The notes under the pieces were generated by a model, which saw only the letters and a program-made list of their open reading frames with translations, was not told the DNA's origin and searched no databases. A stretch of 30,265 nt of DNA, taken from Bacteroidetes bacterium UBA5697. Lineage in GTDB: Bacteria > Bacteroidota > Bacteroidia > B-17B0 > Aurantibacillaceae. The stretch is taken from NCBI GenBank assembly GCA_002420145.1, contig DIHL01000078.1:1-30265 (forward strand), written 5' to 3'. Below are positions 16,286-24,340 of the stretch, piece by piece. The position numbers were made by a program, and so were the translations under genes. Position 1 is the first letter of the stretch; each line of letters begins with the position of its first letter.

Positions 16286-18631
16286 TTAAAATTTAAAGCT
16301 AATATTAACGTTAGGTAAAATTGGTAACTGATTTACACGCTTATTTCTAACACGGTCGTAATAGAAAATGTTTTCGCGATTATAAACGTTTGTTGCACCA
16401 ACATTTACTTCTAATTTAGTTTTTTCATTAATACTATACAACCATTTTAAACTAATATCCATACGGTGGTAATCTGGTAAACGACGAGAGTTATAGTCTC
16501 CTGGCACATAACCTAAATTAGCGTTTGCAGTTGTGTAATCGTAAGTAAATTGGTTATTGAAATCAACTTGTGGGTAGTAACCTTTTGTTGGTGTGAAAGG
16601 GAAACCAGATCCGTAATTCCAACGAATGCTTAAATCTAAGTTACGTTTTTTACCAAATGTATATGTTCCAACTAAATTCACATTGTGTCTTCTGTCAAAT
16701 ACTGGAGCGTATTCAAAAACATCTCCACTAGCTGTATTTCCAGTATAACGTTTGTTATACGTTAATGAATACACTGCCCAAAAGTAGAAACGTTTTTTCT
16801 CATATTTTGCTGTAAAGTCTAATCCTGTAGCCTCACCTTGTTCCATAATAAAATCTTTTTTATTAGCATCAGGTTTATCAGCATTTTCTGGAGTATCATC
16901 AAATAGTTTATCTCTATTTACACTAGCCATTTGTGTAAAGTATTTTTGATAACCTTCGATTTGAATTTCTAAGTGTTTAAATAAATCAATTTCAAAACCT
17001 CCAACTAAGTGACGAGATTTTTGAATGACACCTTTAGTCGTAACTGTTTCATTATTTTTGTCTTTATACTCTGTAGGTAAATTTTCTGGTCCATTAATAA
17101 AACCATAAAACAAGTTCACCACATCTCTATCAGAACTAGCGCTCATTAAACTTTGGCTGTATAAACCACCCGCAAACTTCATACGAATTTTTTTAGTGAA
17201 GTTTATCTTACCTTGTAAGCGAGGTTCAGGAGATAAATTATTGAATGACGCATAGTATTGTAAACGGAAACTTGGTTCTAATACAATCCATTTTTTCTTA
17301 TCTAACCATCTAAATTTCATATGAGCACCGAGTTCTAATGAGTTTTTAGCATAAGAAATTTTAGCCAAATTAGGGTTTTGTAAATCATAAGATGTGTTTG
17401 TTCCAACTAATTCAAAACCATATTTTAATTCATTACGACCAAAATATTTTAAGAAATTAAACCCTCCATTAAATCCTCCAACAGTACTTGATTTTTTATC
17501 AGTGTCAACCGAACCTTGGTAATTAATTTTATATTGAGAATAAGCGAAATTTCCTTCAATTAATAAAGTTGAATTTTGTGGAATCAAAATAAAGTTACTT
17601 CCTCCACCAAAAGAAGTCCAGTTAAAACTAGCTAAATCTTTATAAATAACTTTGTCATTAAAGTTGTATCCAAATAAGTTTACTTTACTTCCATTGTTAC
17701 CGTTAAAAGATACTTTACCATACAAATCAGTATAATAAAATGGCAAACCATCATCATTGGTTTTATTAGCGTAAGGATATAATGTTTTTGAAGTTTGAGG
17801 TAAATAAGATGTTTTACCTGATAACAAGAAAGATGAACTTCCTTTTCCGTCTTCTCTTAATTTTTTTAAGGGGCCTTCTAATGTTAATTTAGCACCAAAA
17901 GTTGAAGCTGATACTTTACCAGCTAAACGTTTTTTGTTTCCATCTCGAGTAGTGATATCCATAATAGAAGAGGTTCTTCCGCCATATTCAGCTCCAAAAC
18001 CAGCACTGTATACATCTGCATTTCTCATGATATCATTATCAAACACTGAGAATAAACCAATAGAGTGAAATGGATTATAAATCACCATACCATCCAACAA
18101 TACTTTATTTTGAATTGGCAAACCACCTCTAATATATAACTGCCCTCCTTGATCTCCAGTAAAAACAACACCAGGTAATACTTGTAAATACTGGGCTAAA
18201 TCAGGCTCACCAACACTTGGTAATTTATTAATAGCCACAGGGTCAATTTTTTGAACAGCCACGTTTGGTGTTTCAATTTTATCTACCATATCAGCGCTAA
18301 CATCTACCGAATTTAAAACGATACCACCTTTTTCAGCAAAAAACTTTTTACTAAGAATTTCTCCAGCTTTGATGGTAATTTTTTCAGAAATAGTATCAAA
18401 CTCTAAATTGGTAACTAATAGAGTATATGAACCAGGAGTAACTTTATTGATAGAAAAGTATCCGTTTAAATCTGTGGAAGCTCCAGTAGTAGTTCCTTTT
18501 AAAAACACATTTGAAAAAGCAACAGGTTCACCATTAGATTTGTTGTATACAAAACCTCTAATAGTAGCATTTTGAGAGAGTCCAAGTAGCGTTATAAATA
18601 GTAAACAAAATGTATAAAATGTACGTGTCAT
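16286..18631 (-). CDS. TonB-dependent receptor with N-terminal carboxypeptidase-regulatory-like domain
   Basis: The 781-residue outer-membrane receptor has a signal peptide (residues 1-19, MTRTFYTFCLLFITLLGLS), a carboxypeptidase-regulatory-like domain at about 20-100 (ATIRGFVYNKSNGEPVAFS, TDLNGYFSINKVTPGSYTL), a plug at about 115-225 (LAQYLQVLPGVVFTGDQGG, LYIRGGLPIQNKVLLDGM, GGRTSSIMDITTRDGN) and a 22-strand-type barrel ending NVNISFKF. Plug and barrel look complete. The substrate is not evident: there is no SusD partner, so it is not a typical glycan SusC. Its close link with a cobalamin adenosyltransferase raises the possibility of corrinoid uptake, but no cobalamin riboswitch precedes it. 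A TAAATTTG -7 box lies 20 bases upstream of the ATG. Confidence 0.92.
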   Translation of the reverse strand: MTRTFYTFCLLFITLLGLSQNATIRGFVYNKSNGEPVAFSNVFLKGTTTGASTDLNGYFSINKVTPGSYTLLVTNLEFDTISEKITIKAGEILSKKFFAEKGGIVLNSVDVSADMVDKIETPNVAVQKIDPVAINKLPSVGEPDLAQYLQVLPGVVFTGDQGGQLYIRGGLPIQNKVLLDGMVIYNPFHSIGLFSVFDNDIMRNADVYSAGFGAEYGGRTSSIMDITTRDGNKKRLAGKVSASTFGAKLTLEGPLKKLREDGKGSSSFLLSGKTSYLPQTSKTLYPYANKTNDDGLPFYYTDLYGKVSFNGNNGSKVNLFGYNFNDKVIYKDLASFNWTSFGGGSNFILIPQNSTLLIEGNFAYSQYKINYQGSVDTDKKSSTVGGFNGGFNFLKYFGRNELKYGFELVGTNTSYDLQNPNLAKISYAKNSLELGAHMKFRWLDKKKWIVLEPSFRLQYYASFNNLSPEPRLQGKINFTKKIRMKFAGGLYSQSLMSASSDRDVVNLFYGFINGPENLPTEYKDKNNETVTTKGVIQKSRHLVGGFEIDLFKHLEIQIEGYQKYFTQMASVNRDKLFDDTPENADKPDANKKDFIMEQGEATGLDFTAKYEKKRFYFWAVYSLTYNKRYTGNTASGDVFEYAPVFDRRHNVNLVGTYTFGKKRNLDLSIRWNYGSGFPFTPTKGYYPQVDFNNQFTYDYTTANANLGYVPGDYNSRRLPDYHRMDISLKWLYSINEKTKLEVNVGATNVYNRENIFYYDRVRNKRVNQLPILPNVNISFKF

Positions 18632-18651
18632 AAATATTTTTTAGTGGATAG

Positions 18652-18659
18652 CAAATTTA
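18652..18659 (-). promoter_or_regulatory. Promoter -7 element (TAAATTTG) for the TonB-receptor operon
   Basis: A perfect TAnnTTTG box on the minus strand, 20 bases before the ATG at 18631, drives the three-gene operon. No -33 TTTG at the expected spacing; no riboswitch-like structure fits between box and start codon. Confidence 0.5.
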
Positions 18660-18723
18660 ACCATTTAAGTGATTTAAAAAAGGTATTTTTTTGGTAAAAT
18701 AGCATTGTTACCGTGCAATAAAT

Positions 18724-18756
18724 AAAAAAGCCGCATCGTTAACTGATACGGCTTTT
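18724..18756 (-). terminator. Intrinsic terminator of the tandem TPR operon
   Basis: The minus-strand stem AAAAGCCGTATC/GATGCGGCTTTT with a 7-base loop is followed by TTATT. The one non-Watson-Crick pair is G-U in the minus-strand RNA but C-A in the plus-strand RNA, showing it is built for the minus strand. Confidence 0.9.
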
Positions 18757-18770
18757 AATTGTTAAAAAGC

Positions 18771-20111
18771 TTATTTACTCGCTTTTATTTTATCGTTCAT
18801 TTCTTTTCCTTTTACTTCATTACCAGTTTTGTAATAAAGCGTTCTTAGAGCCGACATCGTTGTTGGATCGTTTGCTTTAACATCTAAAGCTTGCTCCAAA
18901 TAAGGAATAGCTTTTTTGTAATATTCGGCTGCTTTAGCCTCATATTCTTTTTGTTTCTTCACCAAATCAACAATAGTAGCTTTTTCCATTGATTTATTAT
19001 ACAATGTATTGCCATAATTATTATATAAAGCCCCTAAATTGTATAATGTATTAAAATAGCTTTCTTGATTAGCAGGCTTTAAATCAACCGCTTTTTGATA
19101 ATGTTCGGCTGCTTTAACAACTAATGCTTCATAATCAGCTGGCTTGGTAGTGTCTTTTCCGCTTTTACCTTTAGGATTCGCTAAATTGTCATACACATTA
19201 CCAATTACATATTGTAAAATAGCATTATTTGGTTCTTTTTCAATAGCTGTTTTTAAATTAGCAAGTGCTTTTTCTTGCTGACCTTTTTGTAAAAATATTT
19301 CCGTTTCTTTATTCATCAAGTAAACGTCATTAGGAAATTGAGTACGGCCTTTTGCTAAATATTCCATAGCAGATACCGTATCATTTAAAGATGATTTTAA
19401 CTCATAAATAGTTTGATAATTATACGATGTAGAGATTCCCAAATCAATCATCTTTTTATTGTAATCAAATATTTTTGTTGGATTTTTTGCCTTTTGTGCA
19501 CATACACAAGCATTATAGAAATTAGAAGTATCTTTTTTACCAGTCATTAAGGTATTTGATATTGCCAAAGACTCAAATAAATCAGCTGCCTCATCAAACT
19601 TTTTAAGCTTGTATTTTCCAGTCGCTAAATTAGCCTGGTAAACAAGTATTTGACTAATGGAAGTAAATAATTTTCCTTCTTCATCTGTATCAGTTTCTCC
19701 TTTGATAATTTTCTCAAATTTCTTAGCGTCTAACTCCTGAATTTTTAGCAAACTTTTGTTTGCTTCATCAAATTCAACAGTTGAAACATTACCATAAGCC
19801 GTTTGCATTCTTTCATTTTTATCAGCAATTGTAGCCGTTAATTTCTTCTCTTCTGCTTTTAAGTTTTCAGAAAACAAACTCGTGTAAATTCTCAATTTGT
19901 ACGAGTGAGTTTTTACTTGATTTTTGGTCTCTTCGTTTGCTGCAGCCAAATCAATATTCTCTTTTGCTTTTAAAAGATAAGATGGATCTGGGTTATCTGG
20001 CAAAGTAGATTCGTAATCACTTAATGCTCTCCAAGCGCCCTGAACTTTATTTTTTTGTGAAAATACAGTAAAGGGTAATGCTGCTAAAATTATGATATTT
20101 AAAATTTTCAT
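18771..20111 (-). CDS. Secreted tetratricopeptide repeat protein (paralog 2)
   Basis: The 446-residue protein has a signal peptide (MKILNIIILAALPFTVFSQ) and helical TPR repeats, clearest at about 255-330 (SAMEYLAKGRTQFPND, KALANLKTAIEKEPNN, LQYVIGNVYDNLAN) and 340-440 (KAAEHYQKAVDLKPAN, NLGALYNNYGNTLYNKS, YYKKAIPYLEQALDVKAND). It is a tandem paralog of the next gene upstream: the arrangement of repeats, the Asp-Thr of the DTxxAxEYxxKG segment, and the C-terminal EYEAKA(A/N)EY(Y/F) segment are shared. The N-terminal third is more diverged. The protein presumably acts as a periplasmic scaffold, but no specific function is known. It follows its paralog by 33 bases and is the last gene before the terminator. 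Confidence 0.85.
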   Translation of the reverse strand: MKILNIIILAALPFTVFSQKNKVQGAWRALSDYESTLPDNPDPSYLLKAKENIDLAAANEETKNQVKTHSYKLRIYTSLFSENLKAEEKKLTATIADKNERMQTAYGNVSTVEFDEANKSLLKIQELDAKKFEKIIKGETDTDEEGKLFTSISQILVYQANLATGKYKLKKFDEAADLFESLAISNTLMTGKKDTSNFYNACVCAQKAKNPTKIFDYNKKMIDLGISTSYNYQTIYELKSSLNDTVSAMEYLAKGRTQFPNDVYLMNKETEIFLQKGQQEKALANLKTAIEKEPNNAILQYVIGNVYDNLANPKGKSGKDTTKPADYEALVVKAAEHYQKAVDLKPANQESYFNTLYNLGALYNNYGNTLYNKSMEKATIVDLVKKQKEYEAKAAEYYKKAIPYLEQALDVKANDPTTMSALRTLYYKTGNEVKGKEMNDKIKASK

Positions 20112-20144
20112 TAGTAACTTATATAAGGATTATTCAGAAATCTA

Positions 20145-21296
20145 TTATTTATATTTTTCTGCTTTTTCTGTTTCACCTAAACGTAAAAATAATTTACGTA
20201 ATTGTTGTTTAGTTGCTTTATCAGGAGTAACCTCGTATGATTTTTCAAAATTAACTACTGCTTTTCTAAAGTACTCGTTAGCTTTAGCTTCATATTCTTT
20301 TGCTTTAGCTGTTTCTTTTGGAGGCAAAGCACCTAGTTTATCGTTCCACTCATTACCTGAGTTAAAATACATTACTCCTAAGTTATAATTTGCAATTTCA
20401 TAATCAGGTTTAATTTCTAGAGCTTTTAAATATTCAGCTTCAGCCTTATCTTTCTCATTCGTTTTTTGATATAAGTTAGCTAAGATTGCATGTAATACTT
20501 CGTTATCTGGAGCTAAGTTAATCGCATCATTTAATTTAGTTTTTAATTCATCTGTTTTGTTACGAGCTAAGTAAATATTAATTTCTTGATTTACTAACTC
20601 CATATTGTCCTCAAACATTAATTTACCTTTTCCAATGTATTCTAATGCTTTTGTTGTATCTCTATCAATTAAAGACAATTTAACCATATCAGTATATACT
20701 CTGGGCTCTTTGTAATTACTAGCAATTAACTTATCTGCATACTCTTTCGTTTTATCTTTATTAGCAGCATACTTATATGTATCAAACTTATTATACATCA
20801 ACTTTTCTTTAGTGATGTTTGCACGTTTCATACCTTGATCAAAATCGTAAGGTAATGCTTGTTCTAATAAATCATAACAATAAATTGCTTTCTCAAACTC
20901 TTTATTTACTTTATAAAAATTAGCTTTATTACTAACAGCAGCTGTAGCCTGAACGATTAAAGCTCTCGCTCCACCCTCTTCGTCTTTATAAAAATTGTCT
21001 TTATCATTTTTAAAACACTTGATATAACTATCCAATGCTTTTTCTTCTGCTTCAGCATCTAAGCCTTTAACAGCTGCGTCCTTAGAAAAATAAATTTCTT
21101 GATAAATCTGACCTCTGTATTTCCATAATTTTGGATTATTGATTGTTGCCTCATGAACAGATGCTGCATCGGCTGCAATTTTTGCTTTATCAAATTCTTT
21201 ATTTCTTAAATAATTACTGGCATTTTGCACTTGATTATTTTGACTAAATGAAATAGCTGTAATAGATACTAAGGCAGCTGTAATGATGTTTCTCAT
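20145..21296 (-). CDS. Secreted tetratricopeptide repeat protein (paralog 1)
   Basis: The 383-residue protein has a signal peptide (MRNIITAALVSITAISFSQ), a first helical pair (NASNYLRNKEFDKAKIAADAA), then TPR repeats, best seen at about 215-320: KALEYIGKGKLMFEDNMEL, LKTKLNDAINLAPDNEVLH, KAEAEYLKALEIKPDYEIA and NYNLGVMYFNSGNEW. The final repeats (YEAKANEYFRKAVVNFEKS) match the end of the downstream paralog. I recall TPR proteins of this kind near gyrA in other Flavobacteriia; here the order gyrA, M16 peptidase, TPR, TPR is consistent with that. The function is unknown; binding of other envelope proteins is inference. An intrinsic terminator lies 27 bases upstream of its start codon, so how it is transcribed is unclear. 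Confidence 0.87.
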   Translation of the reverse strand: MRNIITAALVSITAISFSQNNQVQNASNYLRNKEFDKAKIAADAASVHEATINNPKLWKYRGQIYQEIYFSKDAAVKGLDAEAEEKALDSYIKCFKNDKDNFYKDEEGGARALIVQATAAVSNKANFYKVNKEFEKAIYCYDLLEQALPYDFDQGMKRANITKEKLMYNKFDTYKYAANKDKTKEYADKLIASNYKEPRVYTDMVKLSLIDRDTTKALEYIGKGKLMFEDNMELVNQEINIYLARNKTDELKTKLNDAINLAPDNEVLHAILANLYQKTNEKDKAEAEYLKALEIKPDYEIANYNLGVMYFNSGNEWNDKLGALPPKETAKAKEYEAKANEYFRKAVVNFEKSYEVTPDKATKQQLRKLFLRLGETEKAEKYK

Positions 21297-21322
21297 ATTG
21301 TTAAAATTTTTGGTTAAGATAT

Positions 21323-21360
21323 AAAAAAAACACTAGATAGATTTTATCTAGTGTTTTTTT
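21323..21360 (-). terminator. Intrinsic terminator between the M16 peptidase gene and the TPR genes
   Basis: A perfect 9-bp stem (CACTAGATA/TATCTAGTG) is extended by seven A-T pairs around a 5-base loop, with eight T residues on the minus strand after it. It should end M16 peptidase transcripts, or act as an attenuator in the leader of the TPR operon. Confidence 0.92.
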
Positions 21361-21395
21361 ATGTTAGTTATTTTTGCATGATTATTATACAGACG

Positions 21396-21426
21396 CAAAT
21401 ATTGTGCATTTGCATATATTAATCAA
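21396..21426 (-). promoter_or_regulatory. Candidate promoter of the TPR operon, upstream of the terminator
   Basis: The minus strand has TTG at 21424-21426, a 20-base spacer and AATATTTG (one mismatch to TAnnTTTG) at 21396-21403. If used, the terminator at 21323-21360 would lie inside the TPR leader. Confidence 0.3.
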
Positions 21427-24286
21427 CAGTAATCTTCTTTAATTTAACTTTATTTAATACTTCTTTGTTTTTAGCTTCTTTTGAAGCTTTTTCTAAAGCT
21501 GCCTCAATATATGCTTTATCACCTACTACAACAGTCGTTAATTTATTAACGTCGAAGTATTTTTTGATTTGAGCATTTACCTCGTCTTTTGTAATATTTT
21601 TTAAGATTTGGTTTTGTTGTGCTGTAAATCCTTTATCTAAGTTATATTTTACAATATTAGATAAGAAAGAAGCTTTTTGATATGGAGCTTCATATTTCAA
21701 TGCTTCTTCATTTAACAATGAACTTTTCGTAAATTCTAATTCTTTGTCAGTAATACCATTAGTTTGGTAATTAGTAAACTCCTTAATAATCTCTGCTAAA
21801 GATAAAGCAGTAGCTGGACGTTTTACTGAAGAAGAAATTGCGAAAGTTCCATTGTATTTACCTCCAGAGAATCCAGAACGGATACCGTAAGTGTAACCTT
21901 TGTCTTCACGTAAATTTAAGTTTAAACGACTGTTAAAAGCCCCACCAAAAACGAAGTTTGCAATTCTGTTTTTGTAGAAATCTCCAGTTGCATCAAATTT
22001 TAAAGAAGGATATCCCATTGTGATAACAGATGAAGGAGCGCCAAATTTATTATAGATAAAGAATTGAGGTTCTGTAGGAGCAGTTGGTTCAGCAACTGGC
22101 TGAATCTTCACTTCTTTAGCTTCCCATTTATTTAAGAAAGCCAATTTAGCTAAGATATCTTTTTCTTCTACATCACCTACCACTACAATATTTGTAACAG
22201 ATGGAGAATAAAACTTTGTATAATAGTCTTTCACATCAGCTAACTCAACATTTTCAATTGATTTAATTGATGGATCTAATCCCATTACAGTGTTGCCATA
22301 TAAAGCATAATTAAACGCTCTATTTGCCATAGAGTTAGCGCTTGTTTCTTCGTTTTTAACACTTTCTTTATATTGTTTTTTAGCTAGTTTAAAATCTTCT
22401 GCATTAAATCCAGGATTTAATAATTTCTCTTCAAATAATTTTAAAGTAGCATCTAAGTTTTTCTTTAAAGATGTAATTTGAACTGTCGTAGAATTTTTGT
22501 TCGCATCAAAACTAATAGAACTTCCTAACTTTTCTAACTCAGCAGCAATTTGCTCTGTTGTATAGTTTTTAGTTCCTTCGTTTAATAAACTAGCGGTTAA
22601 TTCGGCAACACCTAATTTTTTAAGCTGATCAGGAGTTAATACTAAACTACCACCTTCCATTGTTAAAACAATATTCACTTCAGGAGTTTCAGTATTTTTA
22701 GTTCCAATAATACTAATACCATTAGCTAATTTAGAAGTAAAATAATCAGGAATAGTTACAGCTTTTGCTGCGCCTGCTTTTGGACGAGCAGCTCTATCAA
22801 ATTTATCAGCCGCTGGAGCATAAGTTAATCCATTGTATTCAGCTGGAGTTTCAAATTTCATATTTGCATATGGGTTGATACTTTTTACTGAATCTTTCTG
22901 ATTCATAATTGGATATGTATTTAATACCGCTGCACCTGCACCTTTAATGTACTTATTAAACACACGAGTAATATCGTCTTTTGTTACCTTATTATATCTG
23001 TCAATTTCATCAGATATAGTATATGTTTTTCCTAATAAACGCTCCCACTCAGAAATAGTTCCCGCTTTATTACCAACAGTAGATAATGCACCGTACATAC
23101 TAGACTCGATTTCTGCTTTTGCTCTTGCTAATGCATCATCTGTAATTCCTGTAGTTCCAAATTCATCAATAGTAGCTTTTACTTTTTCATCAATATCAGT
23201 AAATAATTTCTCCAAGTTAAAATCTTCTGGTGGGTAAGCAAAAACTTGAATAGAAAACTCTCCGCCTAATTCCTTTGAACGGTGATTTACATTTACTCCA
23301 ACTGCAATTTCAGGTTTAGCTTTTACGAATTTTTTGTAGAAAATAGAGTTATTTCCACTTCCCATCATCATTCCTAAAATATCTAAAGCTGGCTCATCTC
23401 TGTTGTATTGAGGAACCGTAGGATATACTCTTAAGTTTAATGGAAAATACGTACGATCTTTATACGCAGTGTATTTATCTGTTGCCAAAGTAACTGGAGC
23501 TACTCTCATTTTCTTAACATCAGGGCAAGGTTTGATTCCTCCAAAGTATTTTTCTATCATTGCTAAAGCCTCAGGTGAACTGAAATCTCCAGAAATAGTT
23601 AAAATAGCATTGTTTGGACCATACCAACGTAAAAAGAAGTTTTTCACATCTTCTAAAGTTGCTCTGTTTAAGTCATCTACATATCCAATAACTGGCCAGC
23701 TGTAAGGATGTCCTTCAGGATATAATGCCTTTTGAATTTCCTCAACAAATGCCATGGCATAAGGCTGATTTTCTACGTTTTGAGACTTTTCGTTTTTTAC
23801 CGCATCACGTTGGTTTTCAAATTTCTTAGTCGTTAACGAATCTAATAAGAATCCCATACGGTCAGCTTCTAACCATAAAGCCATTTCTAAATTATTAGAA
23901 GGAACTGTTTCAAAATAAACTGTTCTATCTTCAGTAGTGTTACCATTCATGTTACCACCAGCTGTTGATACAATTTTGAAATGCTCTTCATCAGCCACGT
24001 GTTTTGAACCTTGGAACATCATGTGCTCGAAAAAGTGAGCAAAACCTGATTTTCCTAAACTTTCACGATTAGAACCTACTTTATAAGTTACTAATACATG
24101 AACTAATGGATCTGAATGATCTTCGTTTAATAAAATGGTTAGCCCATTAGGTAATTTCCATTTTTCGTATGGAATGACCACTTTACCTGCTGTTTGTTCA
24201 ACCTTTTCTACTAAGGTAGGTTGAGCTACTAAAGTTGCTAAGCTAAATAAGCTTAGTGCCCCTGTTATAATTGCTTTTTTGTTCAT
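21419..24286 (-). CDS. M16-family zinc metallopeptidase (two-domain, pitrilysin/insulinase type)
   Basis: The 955-residue exported protein (signal peptide 1-21, ending LATLVAQ) contains two homologous M16 halves in one chain. The first half is catalytic: HFFEH at 84-88 is the inverted zinc motif HxxEH with Glu87 as the general base, and Glu166 in VKNEKSQN is the probable third zinc ligand. The second half (about 510-955) has lost the zinc motif (GVAELTASLLNEG in its place) and carries the substrate-binding REDKGYTYGIRSGFSG motif. Such enzymes enclose short unfolded peptides and degrade them in the periplasm. Fusion of both halves differs from the two-gene arrangement seen elsewhere. Its own TATATTTG box lies directly upstream and a strong terminator downstream, so it is probably monocistronic. 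Confidence 0.95.
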   Translation of the reverse strand: MNKKAIITGALSLFSLATLVAQPTLVEKVEQTAGKVVIPYEKWKLPNGLTILLNEDHSDPLVHVLVTYKVGSNRESLGKSGFAHFFEHMMFQGSKHVADEEHFKIVSTAGGNMNGNTTEDRTVYFETVPSNNLEMALWLEADRMGFLLDSLTTKKFENQRDAVKNEKSQNVENQPYAMAFVEEIQKALYPEGHPYSWPVIGYVDDLNRATLEDVKNFFLRWYGPNNAILTISGDFSSPEALAMIEKYFGGIKPCPDVKKMRVAPVTLATDKYTAYKDRTYFPLNLRVYPTVPQYNRDEPALDILGMMMGSGNNSIFYKKFVKAKPEIAVGVNVNHRSKELGGEFSIQVFAYPPEDFNLEKLFTDIDEKVKATIDEFGTTGITDDALARAKAEIESSMYGALSTVGNKAGTISEWERLLGKTYTISDEIDRYNKVTKDDITRVFNKYIKGAGAAVLNTYPIMNQKDSVKSINPYANMKFETPAEYNGLTYAPAADKFDRAARPKAGAAKAVTIPDYFTSKLANGISIIGTKNTETPEVNIVLTMEGGSLVLTPDQLKKLGVAELTASLLNEGTKNYTTEQIAAELEKLGSSISFDANKNSTTVQITSLKKNLDATLKLFEEKLLNPGFNAEDFKLAKKQYKESVKNEETSANSMANRAFNYALYGNTVMGLDPSIKSIENVELADVKDYYTKFYSPSVTNIVVVGDVEEKDILAKLAFLNKWEAKEVKIQPVAEPTAPTEPQFFIYNKFGAPSSVITMGYPSLKFDATGDFYKNRIANFVFGGAFNSRLNLNLREDKGYTYGIRSGFSGGKYNGTFAISSSVKRPATALSLAEIIKEFTNYQTNGITDKELEFTKSSLLNEEALKYEAPYQKASFLSNIVKYNLDKGFTAQQNQILKNITKDEVNAQIKKYFDVNKLTTVVVGDKAYIEAALEKASKEAKNKEVLNKVKLKKITVD

Positions 24287-24301
24287 ACTTTATTATTTCT
24301 T

Positions 24302-24309
24302 CAAATATA
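24302..24309 (-). promoter_or_regulatory. Promoter -7 element (TATATTTG) for the M16 peptidase gene
   Basis: A perfect TAnnTTTG box ends 15 bases upstream of the ATG at 24286, within the 54-base gap to gyrA. No convincing -33 box; no terminator hairpin is seen after gyrA, so read-through from gyrA is also possible. Confidence 0.55.
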
Positions 24310-24340
24310 GTGGTTAAGTTTTTTTGATTTTGTCCGTCCA

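Noticed and set aside
18632..18723. Possible cobalamin riboswitch upstream of the TonB-receptor operon
   Set aside because: The region is short and A/T-rich, without a GCCACTG-like B12 box; the only hairpin (GGTAA/TTACC at 18693-18712) lies upstream of the -7 box.
22947..23705. Plus-strand open frames inside the M16 peptidase gene
   Set aside because: They are antisense to a clearly conserved two-domain peptidase and look like ordinary shadows of its codon pattern.
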